Notes under the pieces: generated by a model
Told to the model about the DNA's origin: nothing
Databases searched by the model: none
What the model saw: only the letters and a program-made list of their open reading frames with translations
Position numbers and translations under genes: made by a program
Shown: in pieces, positions 11,301 to 18,360 of the stretch
How the letters are laid out: every line of letters begins with the position of its first letter
Numbering within the stretch: the stretch's first letter is position 1
Assembly: GCF_024300625.1 (NCBI RefSeq)
Contig: NZ_CP101322.1
Location: 1,687,992-1,751,991, forward strand
DNA length: 64,000 nt
Source: Halovivax gelatinilyticus
GTDB taxonomy: Archaea > Halobacteriota > Halobacteria > Halobacteriales > Natrialbaceae
Direction of reading: 5' to 3'

Positions 11301-14300
11301 GCCTCGGCGTCCAGAACGGGACTCGAAGGGCCGACCGTCTTCGGCGGCGCCGTCGAGGGCCAGGAGGACAGCCAGATGGAAGACGTCATCGTGCCCTGGA
11401 CGATCGACCCGAGCGTCGAGTTCGAGGGCCACTTCGGTGAGGACTTCTCGTTCGAGGAGGGGACCGTCCAGTCCGGCACCGACATCACCATTCTGCACGC
11501 AGCCGAACTCTTCGGTTGTGGGGTCTACGCCGAGGGCGGCGGCGGGATGACGGCCTCGTTCGACGTCGGCCCGGAGACGGACCTGAATCCCGGCGGCTCG
11601 CTTTCGGTGGACGGCGATATCGTCCTGGACTGTTTCGCCGATTTCGAGTTCGACCTCGGTCCGTTCGAAGGAGACGTCGGAAGCGGTGGCCTCGGTCTCC
11701 AGGCGACTGACGTACCCACGGGATCCGTCACGGTTAGCCCGCCGTCGGCACACGGACCGAACCCGCTGCCGAACGTCCCCGCCGTGGAGGACGACGACCT
11801 GGGCGAGGGTGACGTCGGCACGGACTCCCTCGCGACCGACGTCGAGCCGACCGATTCCGACGGGATCGACCTCGACCGGCTGACCGATCGTGAGTTCGAG
11901 GACACCCAGCCGGCGATCGCGACCGTCGATGAGGAACTGATCGTCGTGTACAGTGCACAGAACGAGTCCAAAGCGGCCACGGACGGTCGAGACCTTCGCG
12001 TCCGGACGCACAACCTGACCACCGGCACGTGGTCGGCCGTCGAGGACGTCACCGACGACGACGCGACCGACGAAACGCCCGCACTCGCCGCGAGCGAAGA
12101 CGGGACCGCCGTCGTCTGGTCGACGCTCGAAGACGCCCCGCCGATCGAGGAGGTGGAGACGCCCGCCGATCTCTTCGGTCACTACGAGATCGCCGTCGCC
12201 ATCGACGACGGTGCGGGCTGGAGTGACCCCGATCAGTTGACCGAGAGCGATCGGCGACAGCACAGCCCGTCAGTCGCGGCGATCGACGGTGGCTGGCTGG
12301 TCGCCTGGGAGTCGACCGCGGCGAACGGCTCCGACTCGAACGTCCGATACGCCATTCTGGACGAGAGTGGCGACGTGGACGAGATCGAAACGATTTCGAA
12401 CGCGTCTCACCCCGCCGTCGGCACTGACGGCGACGGCGCCACGCTCGCATATGCGACCGTCGACGACGTAGATGACGAGGTGGTCGTCACCGCAGCCGTC
12501 GACCACGAGGGGCTCACCGAGTCCCACAGTCACGCGGCGACGACCGTGACCGCGGTGGCGACCGCCGACGGCCGTACCGTCTGGGCAAACGCCAGCGGGA
12601 GTGACACGCACGTCTTCGACGCCGAAGGCGAGGGTAGCCCCACCGAGCTGGCGTTCGAATCCGGACTCACGACCGTTGACGAACTCGCCCTCGACGCACA
12701 CGGGGACGACACCGTGCTCACCTATCGCGCCCGCTTCGACGGGGGATCGACGTCCGATCTCGGTTACCGCCTCGACCGCGGCGACGGGTGGATCGCCGAC
12801 CACGCGTACGCGGAGGTATCCGACGAGAACCTGACCGCCTGGTACGCGGACGTGGCGGTCGGTGAGGGCGGCGACGCGTTCTACTCGGCGTTCGCCGTGC
12901 AGGAACTCGACCGAGCGGCCGTCAACGACGTATTCGTCACCGAACGAGCGTTCGCCCCGGCGTACACGATCGAGGCGAACGCGTCGGCGGCGGTGGCCGG
13001 CGACGAGTCGACGATCGAGTACGACCTCCGGAACGTGGGCGACCGTTCGTCCACCGATGACGTGACCGTCGTCATCGAGAACGCCACGGGCGTCGTCGAC
13101 GAACGCTCTCACGATCAGATCGCACCGGGCGAGACTGTCACGGAGTCCATCGACGCGACCGTCGACGAGCACGGAACGTTCGACCTCTCGGTCGACGACG
13201 GTGACGCAACGACCGATGGAGCCGGCACAGTCGGCACCTTCGTCGGTGCATCGACAGCATCGGGAACGGCCGAAGCGACGACGACCGTCGTCGCCGCGAC
13301 GCCGCACCTGTCGGTCGAATCGGTCGACTCGACGCTGGTCGAGGACGAAGACGGGGACGTGATCCAGGTCGACGCCGTGGTCGACAACGCCGGCGGCGCC
13401 ACCGCATCCGACGTGCCGATCGCGTTCGACGACGGCACCGAGACGATCGAGACCGTCGAACTCGACGCGATCGAACACGGCGAGAACGCGACCGCGACGG
13501 TCACGATCGATCCGGATCTGATCGACGCGTCCGTCGCCGACCGCGTCTCGATCGTGACCGACGAGTCGGTCGACGAGACGGCTGTCGACCGGGATCACCG
13601 TCCGGCCTGGTTCCTCCAGCCGGACCTGGCTGTCGGCGGGATAGAGTACCTCGACGTCGGCGGCGATCGAATCGCCGAGATTCTGGTCGCGAACCGCGGT
13701 CACGGTGGGGCGAACGCGACCGTTTCGGTCCGGACCGAATCCGGGGACGTCGTCGCTACCGCAACGGAGACCGTCGACGCGGCATCGGTCGATGCCCCGT
13801 CGTTCGAACCGATCGAGGTTCCGCTGGGATCGCTCCCGGCAAACGAATCGATCACCGTGGTGGCCGACGGTGACGTCCCCGACGCAGATCCGTCGACGAC
13901 GGGCACGACCGACACCGTCGGGCCGTTCACCGACGTCGACCGACCGTCGTTCGCGGTCGACCTCGTCGTCGACGAGATGGTCGCCCCGGGTGAGCCGCTC
14001 GACGTCACGCTCGACGTCAGAAATCCCGGCTACCGGGCCGACGAGCAACCGGTTTCGCTCTCCGTCGACGGCGCCCACTCGACGACTCGAACGATCGAAC
14101 TCGACGGCGGTGAAACGACGACCGAGACGATCGTCGTCGAACCAGAGACCGAGGCGGAAACGATCGACCTCTACGTCGAAAGCCTCCGTCCACAGGACGC
14201 GACGACGGTGTCCGTCGAGGCCGACGGGTCCGCGCCGCCGGCGCTGCCGCCGGCGCCGACGCCGGATCCAGCTGCGATTTCGCTCGTCGACCTCGACGTC

Positions 14301-14744
14301 CCGACTCAGGTCGAGGATGGAGACCCGGTAACCGCGACCGTTTCCGTCGAGAACGCCGGGGACGAGACTGGAACCGAGTCGATCGAACTCGCCCTCAACG
14401 GCGAACCCGTGCGAACGGAGACGGTCACGCTCGAACCGGCCGAATCGACCGATGTGGCGTTCGAAATACCGGCTAACGCGCTCGACGTCGGATCCGGCCA
14501 GGTCACCGTGACGATCGGCGATTCGTCTCTCTCATCGACGCTCGACGTCGTCTCTCGAACCGACCCGGACGACGGATCGGCCGACGACGATCCGGCGGGA
14601 AGTGATACGACGAGCGACCCGGCCGACGACGATCCGACCGACGAACGGACTGACGACGCGGACGACGCCGTTCCCGGGTTCGGCGTCGCGCTCGTGCTGG
14701 TTTCGCTACTCGTGGTCGCGTTCGTACGATCGCGTCGAGCGTAA
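5385..14744 (+). CDS. Giant secreted beta-helix/CARDB/PKD surface protein with PGF-CTERM anchor
   Basis: A 3119-aa extracellular protein. A signal peptide lies at about 18-45 (an alternative ATG at 5418 would shorten the basic start). Residues ~90-820 are NosD-like right-handed beta-helix repeats (EDNTVREN, VVDNVVE, VRNNTV) ending near GNWWGDETGPSG. Next come CARDB-like sandwiches (~854-1049), two carboxypeptidase-regulatory-like domains (~1052-1228, motif GTVVDGETGDPIEGA), another CARDB-like module (~1229-1323), a PKD domain (~1698-1766, WDFDDG), a region resembling a sialidase-type propeller (~2160-2540) and four more CARDB-like modules. An Asp-rich linker leads to PGFG, a hydrophobic helix and RSRRA, the PGF-CTERM signal that archaeosortase A processes to attach the protein to lipid. 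The protein is very acidic with many N-glycosylation sequons. Likely role: adhesion or binding/processing of extracellular polysaccharide (inferred). Confidence 0.88.
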   Translation: MTGSKSAATGRMRGKPSAYWVVALIAALALVSTAIATGGVGIVASDVATSVEEPTTDSPLVQTGIGETDWPGSTDSSIADLTCDATVEAGSSIQDAVNDSSAGETICVDAGEYAESVTVDVDALSLVASDADDPPVLDGGDLGEDAVGIHVDGADDVTVTGFEIRAFASHGVHAIESDGFEIADAAVLDNDLAGVLVNGSAGATVRGITATNNGWAEDVPGIRLYESPNALVENNTANSNARQGINVWEHSDGAVVRNNTANDNDRSGIYVQDADDAVIDNNTANDNGLRAVHLEAINVTSIQNTTVRDTVGVSNTQSGILVQGADDTVLEGNLLEDNALGYDEESHGIYVTDSSDVVVTENEVTETHTTGNLFHDESGVGVFVEDSPDPRIEANVVDDNRRTGIQIHESPRAHVEANALDDNNDHDEVLDAGISLRDSPNSAVVDNVVERHASAMRIGSDETLVEANTVRDNDDGIVVISTETGVTVRDNLVEENGGASGADGQGINVFGVSDVLVEDNTVRENTLGIDVSESGDQIVNVTVRNNTVDAHHRADSQPTRQAHGISIGNVVDVTVTDNVVTDSENSGISLRDGVDDIVVANNTLSDQDVDLGIDGVTNATVVENTFETGLVLNGDDIDEPELEHFDHQISDNTVGGDPLYYAVGEDGGSVEGEYGQIVLIDATDVTVDDHAFYDPAVGVQVALSDGVAVTNTTVYGGENGIIATNATDLTIADSAVVGSGDGFSLYGDASGTTVSHSVLSANERGVLIAETTEAVDIDESAVRDNEIGLESDARDQTHNASATGNWWGDETGPSGDRTDPVTGVTADGSGDEIATPVNDQNVAFDPWEPDAPGTYFDVEIDDWSDLYGEEGDTLEVNVTVTNRGVEAGTQTLALFDPAWTALDEKAVTLDAGESTDVTLYWETQIGDAATEELFAVSEETMDVADWVWLDPAPGGFDVEIDDTNAPVTEGEPLDVDVTVENTGGEEATQTIELEDFDGDMVDSAEVTLSELSSEAITLTWETEAGDAATGDVTVRSNDASESETVSIEELETTGTLTGTVVDGETGDPIEGAWVGLSDGSENVDTTTTDADGAYELAAESGTYDVTAAIEYYDPQTATDVELNAGETVSQDFELFPTDSSGTLVGTVTDADDGEAIEAATVELLDGDGEVLETATTDASGAYELSHSPGTYDVRFDAATYESLTVETVEIESDAVIEESVALDRETIGALFSVAITDVTDPVFVGEPLAIETVVENTGDEEGTQSIELRADGDVLEATTVELDPGESTSVTLEWVPESADVGIHEFSVWSADDVDHVAAEVLPEGAGYVLGASLDVYDGDESVLDALSIDAAVDGDDVSLRLVNEDPEPTDDPADEIAAARELSSVGVDPGSTWFEIEVQLENVDPNAVGGTAELDDWWVESNADGTTNVTVRATTLGTDVLIDCDTYDEADDCEPPLEAWPDPESVATHALQSTVDLTLSDLSGLEVGDATAGAQVITDAQRIAYDDADEAGLAVDLGAPARGVDDQPNEGIFAATVPHGLLDAWDVETTDEIVVEYGEEPADSTVTEVGDGYRVNVDLVHGDGPVTIEPDVDEPATFAATVEYANDPVPEGATVVVGTTIENVGDETGSQMVSLVDADQNLLYEVPVVDLEPGETRLVEFQWWTEEGDAGTHDLEVVTEDHTTETTVEVEELGFGVSLFPEEPTTNVPIIFQTTYTDAPVWDFDDGSTATGSKVFHEFAEAGTYDVTLTDAADGTTETHEVEVTEPEMAIVQLDPVYGGQPLQGVSWEETFRAGVFTEEGNEVETVTFELDGETVVRDGSPGTYEATFDLGDLDDDAELTITAEDQFGATTEATRMVRVTDAPDWIQWIIDGDGDVVVDREAGTIEARHAPVDIEQGLAIEGVPVLPDVDLLSFELAADAVAAYTADPVGAAVEGDGALGATLLGQGIGGEIEGDGTVDSALSLEAATIAASASRTGLEGPTVFGGAVEGQEDSQMEDVIVPWTIDPSVEFEGHFGEDFSFEEGTVQSGTDITILHAAELFGCGVYAEGGGGMTASFDVGPETDLNPGGSLSVDGDIVLDCFADFEFDLGPFEGDVGSGGLGLQATDVPTGSVTVSPPSAHGPNPLPNVPAVEDDDLGEGDVGTDSLATDVEPTDSDGIDLDRLTDREFEDTQPAIATVDEELIVVYSAQNESKAATDGRDLRVRTHNLTTGTWSAVEDVTDDDATDETPALAASEDGTAVVWSTLEDAPPIEEVETPADLFGHYEIAVAIDDGAGWSDPDQLTESDRRQHSPSVAAIDGGWLVAWESTAANGSDSNVRYAILDESGDVDEIETISNASHPAVGTDGDGATLAYATVDDVDDEVVVTAAVDHEGLTESHSHAATTVTAVATADGRTVWANASGSDTHVFDAEGEGSPTELAFESGLTTVDELALDAHGDDTVLTYRARFDGGSTSDLGYRLDRGDGWIADHAYAEVSDENLTAWYADVAVGEGGDAFYSAFAVQELDRAAVNDVFVTERAFAPAYTIEANASAAVAGDESTIEYDLRNVGDRSSTDDVTVVIENATGVVDERSHDQIAPGETVTESIDATVDEHGTFDLSVDDGDATTDGAGTVGTFVGASTASGTAEATTTVVAATPHLSVESVDSTLVEDEDGDVIQVDAVVDNAGGATASDVPIAFDDGTETIETVELDAIEHGENATATVTIDPDLIDASVADRVSIVTDESVDETAVDRDHRPAWFLQPDLAVGGIEYLDVGGDRIAEILVANRGHGGANATVSVRTESGDVVATATETVDAASVDAPSFEPIEVPLGSLPANESITVVADGDVPDADPSTTGTTDTVGPFTDVDRPSFAVDLVVDEMVAPGEPLDVTLDVRNPGYRADEQPVSLSVDGAHSTTRTIELDGGETTTETIVVEPETEAETIDLYVESLRPQDATTVSVEADGSAPPALPPAPTPDPAAISLVDLDVPTQVEDGDPVTATVSVENAGDETGTESIELALNGEPVRTETVTLEPAESTDVAFEIPANALDVGSGQVTVTIGDSSLSSTLDVVSRTDPDDGSADDDPAGSDTTSDPADDDPTDERTDDADDAVPGFGVALVLVSLLVVAFVRSRRA

Positions 14745-14809
14745 CCACCGACCGGTCAGTACCCTCGGAACTACCGGGACTCTTTCGCTCGAACTGACGG
14801 TCGGTCCCC

Positions 14810-14873
14810 GACTCACGTATCGCCGGTTTCCGGCCCACTTGCCGTCGGTTCAGACTCACGTATCGCTGGTTTC
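14810..14873. repeat. Two 21-bp direct repeats in the convergent intergenic space
   Basis: GACTCACGTATCGC followed by C or T and GGTTTC occurs at 14810-14830 and again at 14853-14873, period 43. The copies lie between the convergent ends of the surface protein and the histidine kinase. They may take part in termination, or may simply be a small duplication. Confidence 0.5.
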
Positions 14874-14876
14874 GGT

Positions 14877-17012
14877 CTAATTACGTCGATTTCCGGTCCG
14901 CGTGCCGACCGGCGCTGGCCGATCGTTCCGGGGTTCGTCTCGTTCGCCTCGACCCTCTCCAGCGCAACGACGATCGGATTCGACCGGTATCCTGACGGTG
15001 ACGGTCGTCCCCTCGCCCGGGGTCGATTCGAGCCAGATCTCGCCGTCGTGGACGTCGACGATCTTCTGGCAGATCGCCAGCCCCATCCCGGTTCCGTCGT
15101 CGGACCCCGTCTGCGGGCCGCGTTCGAACAGCTGAAAGAGGCGCTCCTGGTAGATGGGATCGATCCCGACGCCGTCGTCGCTGACCGAGAGTTCGGCGTA
15201 CTCGTCGGTCATACTGCCGGAGACGACGATGTGTGGGGCTTCGTCGCCGGCGTAGGCGAGGGCGTTCGCGATGAGATTCTGGAACAGCCGAAAGAGCAGG
15301 TGCTCGACGCCGTACACCGTCGGGAGGCGTTCGATCTCGACCGTCGCGTCGCGGTCGTCGATCTCGTATCGCAGGCCGTCTCTGACCGCCCTGACGACTC
15401 GGTCGCAGTCGACGGGTTCGAACGTCTCGCCCGCCGCGCCAATTCGTGAGTACGAGAGGAGGTCGTCGACCATCTCCTGGGCGCGACGCGTGTTCTCGCG
15501 CGCCACGTCGAGCAACTCCTGCTCGGTCGAGGTCGCGTTCTCGTCACTCGAAACGGCCGGTTCGACCGACTCGCTTGATCGCTCACCGTCCCGGTTTCGA
15601 GCCGTCGTTCCCGCCCTCGGTGTCGACTCTTCGCGACCGAGCAGCGAGAGGTATCGTTCGGTCGTTCGCAGCGGTCCGCGGAGGTCGTGTGAGATCACCG
15701 CCGCGAACGATTCGAGTTCCTCGTTCGACCGGCGCAATCGCGCTAGCGTGTCGTCGACGGCGGCTTCCAGTTCCCTGGTTTCGGTGACGTCTCTGAGGAC
15801 GACCGTCCGGCCGAGCGACGTCCCGCCCAGGTCCAGAACGGGCGTCGTCGAACACTCGATATAGCGCGTGCCGTCGCGCGTTTCGAGGTGTATCTCGCTC
15901 GTCGACGCGTGGTCGAGGATGTCCCCGTCGGATCCGGCGCCGTCGAGCGTCTCTTCGTCGGTCTGTTCGTCGTCGAATCCGATTGACTCGTCGTCGGGAT
16001 CGCGATACCGGGACGCGGTCGTATCGTCGACGAGCGACGACGCACCCTCGTGTTCGGCCGATCCGGACGACGCGTCCGGGCGACCGTCCGACCGGAGCGG
16101 ATCGCGATCTCGTCGATCGACCACCCGCGCGTCGGTCGGAAGCAGCGTCTCGAACGGACGGCCGATCGCCGGGGCGGCCTCCGTATCGAGCATCGCCGCC
16201 GCGGTGTCGGTACAGTCGACCACGCGGTTCGATCGATCGAGGACGACGATGCCGTCGTCTAACGTATCGACGACGAACGAGCGGGCGACCGGCGCGAGGT
16301 CGAACAGCCGGTAGTGATAGATCGCGACGAAGAAGATGATGCCAGTGAGGGTGAAGCTAAACGGGGTGAGATCGAGGTGGGAGAACGGACTGTAGCCGGC
16401 GTGGTAGACGACGTTCGTCGCCACCGCGACCGCCGCCCCGAGCAAGAGCAGGCTGACCTGGCGCCGGTAGACGCGTGGCGACCACACGAGCAGGTGTGCG
16501 AGGACGACGATCCCACCGAGCATCAGGCCGTAGCCGTAGGCGGCGTGAATCCAGAACGCGATGCCGAAGCCGTGATCCGAGACGAGGACGTCGCCGACGG
16601 TCATCAGTTCGATCGGCGATCGAACCAGGTGGTGGTACTCGTTCGTGACGACCAGCGCGAGGTAGCCGACGGGAATCGCAGAGAGCGCCCCGATCGCTCG
16701 ACGGGTCAGCACGTTCTCCCGGACGCCGAACTGCAGGGTGAAACAGAACCAGGCGACCGGGACGATCGCCACCCCGACGTGATTGACGTTGGCGAAGAAC
16801 CGGATCGTCGCCTCGTTCGCGCCGGCCAGCTGTAACGCGTAGCCGACGGCCCAGATCGTCGTGGCGGCCATGAGGACGGCGAACGTACTCGCGCCGGTGA
16901 CCTCCCGGTTTCGCCAGGCGTAGCCGCCGATCGTCGCCATGACTCCGGCGGCACCGAGTAGAATCGGCGTGTATATCGTGTACTCAAACTCCACTCCGAG
17001 CGTTCCGAGCAC
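14877..17012 (-). CDS. Membrane sensor histidine kinase (7TM + PAS + HisKA + HATPase)
   Basis: A 711-aa protein. Residues ~8-235 form about seven membrane helices of the histidine-kinase N-terminal 7TM type. A PAS-like domain follows (VVDTLDDGIVVLDRSNRVVD at its start) with a ~70-residue acidic insert. Next is a coiled linker and the phosphoacceptor box ISHDLRGPL with the His near residue 441. The catalytic domain shows an N box (NLIANALAYA), G1 (SDDGVGIDP) and G2 (GTGMGLAICQKI). A second Ser/Glu-rich insert separates the two HisKA helices. No response regulator lies beside it, which is common for haloarchaeal kinases. It is convergent with the giant surface protein. The stimulus is unknown; hydrophobic or membrane signals are plausible for the 7TM type. 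Confidence 0.93.
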   Translation of the reverse strand: MLGTLGVEFEYTIYTPILLGAAGVMATIGGYAWRNREVTGASTFAVLMAATTIWAVGYALQLAGANEATIRFFANVNHVGVAIVPVAWFCFTLQFGVRENVLTRRAIGALSAIPVGYLALVVTNEYHHLVRSPIELMTVGDVLVSDHGFGIAFWIHAAYGYGLMLGGIVVLAHLLVWSPRVYRRQVSLLLLGAAVAVATNVVYHAGYSPFSHLDLTPFSFTLTGIIFFVAIYHYRLFDLAPVARSFVVDTLDDGIVVLDRSNRVVDCTDTAAAMLDTEAAPAIGRPFETLLPTDARVVDRRDRDPLRSDGRPDASSGSAEHEGASSLVDDTTASRYRDPDDESIGFDDEQTDEETLDGAGSDGDILDHASTSEIHLETRDGTRYIECSTTPVLDLGGTSLGRTVVLRDVTETRELEAAVDDTLARLRRSNEELESFAAVISHDLRGPLRTTERYLSLLGREESTPRAGTTARNRDGERSSESVEPAVSSDENATSTEQELLDVARENTRRAQEMVDDLLSYSRIGAAGETFEPVDCDRVVRAVRDGLRYEIDDRDATVEIERLPTVYGVEHLLFRLFQNLIANALAYAGDEAPHIVVSGSMTDEYAELSVSDDGVGIDPIYQERLFQLFERGPQTGSDDGTGMGLAICQKIVDVHDGEIWLESTPGEGTTVTVRIPVESDRRCAGEGRGERDEPRNDRPAPVGTRTGNRRN

Positions 17013-17213
17013 ACCTACCGTGGTCGGTAGTGAATAGTAAATTCATCGACCGTGGCCGCGTCGACGTTTTTCACCGATACGTCGAGATAATCCGTTCTTC
17101 GAGATGATGCTCTCGGGTAATGACAGTGGCGACGAGAAGGTTACGTGGAGGTAACCGACCAGGTAACCCGACGCTCAGCGAGTATTCAGGGGCCGTCACG
17201 TCGAGTACAGTTT

Positions 17214-17924
17214 ATGGTGCAATCGATCCGAAGACGACACGTCCTCGAAGCGTGTGCTGGCGTGGCCGTCGTCGGACTGTCCGGCTGTCTCGGCGGTGAC
17301 GACGACTCGAACGGTGGTGACGGTTCGAACGGCGGAGATGGTTCGAACGGCGACGGTGCGGGTGCAGGCGACGACGCGAACGATGACGGCGGAACGACGT
17401 CGGGAGCGGGTTTCGGCGGCGTCTCGTCGTTTACGGACGTCCGGTTCGAAGATAGCTACGCCATCGAGATGTCGTTCGAGGAACCTGACGGCTCTTCGGG
17501 CACGATCACCGGCCGGTTCGACGGCGAGGATTTCTACCAGCAGATCTCGGCCGACGGGTTCACGGTGGAATCGTACGTCGTCGACGGGGTCCACTACACG
17601 GTTCAGGGTGGGATGTGTATGGAGACGGCCTCACCGGAGCACGGCTACGGCGATGAGGCCGACTACACGGACATCGCCGAGATCGACGTCCGCGAGGGAA
17701 CCGACGACGAGTACGCCTCCCTCGAACCGATCGAGACGACGACGATCGACGGGGCCGAGATGGCGGTCTTCGAGATCGAACTCGACGAACCGTTGACCTA
17801 CTACGTCGACGTCGACACCGGGTACCTCCGTCGGATCGAGGTTCCCGACGGGACCGTCGACTATCACTCGTGGGGCGGCGTCGATCCGATCGAACCGCCG
17901 GAGATGGACTGCCAGTCTATCTGA
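17214..17924 (+). CDS. Secreted Tat-type lipoprotein, possibly LolA-like fold
   Basis: A 236-aa protein using the ATG at 17214, because it places SIRRRHVLEA (twin arginines) and a lipobox LSGC right at the N-terminus; the longer frame from 17145 adds 23 residues without sense. Mature Cys is followed by a Gly/Asp/Asn-rich tether. The remaining ~170 residues alternate beta strands (SYAIEMSFEE, DFYQQISAD, YYVDVDTGYLRRIEV), which resembles the LolA/LppX-type fold of archaeal lipoproteins; that match is by feel only. It stands alone between the kinase and the adhesin cassette. Probable place: lipid-anchored on the outer face of the membrane. No enzymatic motif is seen. Confidence 0.8.
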   Translation: MVQSIRRRHVLEACAGVAVVGLSGCLGGDDDSNGGDGSNGGDGSNGDGAGAGDDANDDGGTTSGAGFGGVSSFTDVRFEDSYAIEMSFEEPDGSSGTITGRFDGEDFYQQISADGFTVESYVVDGVHYTVQGGMCMETASPEHGYGDEADYTDIAEIDVREGTDDEYASLEPIETTTIDGAEMAVFEIELDEPLTYYVDVDTGYLRRIEVPDGTVDYHSWGGVDPIEPPEMDCQSI

Positions 17925-18285
17925 GACGGAGTGACGAATTTTGGGTACTGGTGTGATCTCTCGTACGAGTAGCGATCCCCAGAGGCTTCGGTCGCACACT
18001 GAGGCTCTCGGAGGGTAGCAAACGAGCAGCCCAATTTGGCGACCTGAGGTTACTCCCTGGTAAGTGCGTTACTTACTCTCGCCATAGCTGACGGTTAAGG
18101 TATCGCTGATTTCTCCTTTAACCGTGCGTGAAACTCCGGCGGTAACGGGCCGATCGGCAGCCGAGCGCTCGATCGAGGGTCGAATCTCCGGCGATGTGTT
18201 CGGACGCCGTCGGAGGCCGATGTTTCGAAACCGCGGCGAGCGGACCGGACACCGGCGGACGCCGCGCCAACGGAGGTTAGTGCCG
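17925..18285. other. Intergenic region before adhesin cassette 1
   Basis: No convincing gene is seen here. Open frames on both strands are short, Arg-rich and unlike the acidic neighbours. The stretch near 18040-18120 is relatively AT-rich and may carry the cassette promoter. A Shine-Dalgarno match (GGAGGT, 18272-18277) marks the following leader ORF. Confidence 0.4.
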
Positions 18286-18357
18286 ATGACTGACCGAGAC
18301 GTGCCTGCGGGGAGTCGAACATCGACCAGTGCGGACGAAATACGATCAACTAACTGA
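18286..18357 (+). CDS. Possible 23-codon leader ORF of cassette 1
   Basis: It starts ATGACTGACCGA eight bases after GGAGGT and stops with TGA three bases before the ATG of the next gene at 18361. The next gene has no Shine-Dalgarno of its own, so it may be translated by re-initiation after this leader. The peptide (MTDRDVPAG...) has no recognisable family. It could also be chance. Confidence 0.3.
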   Translation: MTDRDVPAGSRTSTSADEIRSTN

Positions 18358-18360
18358 ACC

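Noticed and set aside
8610-14078. Very long open frames on the minus strand (8610-12263 and 12270-14078) opposite the giant surface gene.
   Set aside because: They are antisense shadows caused by the GAC/GTC-rich codon pattern; products are Arg- and Gly-rich, with no motif or start signals.
18124-18357. 77-codon ORF upstream of cassette 1.
   Set aside because: The front part is Arg-rich and random-looking; only the last 23 codons with their own Shine-Dalgarno are kept as a possible leader.
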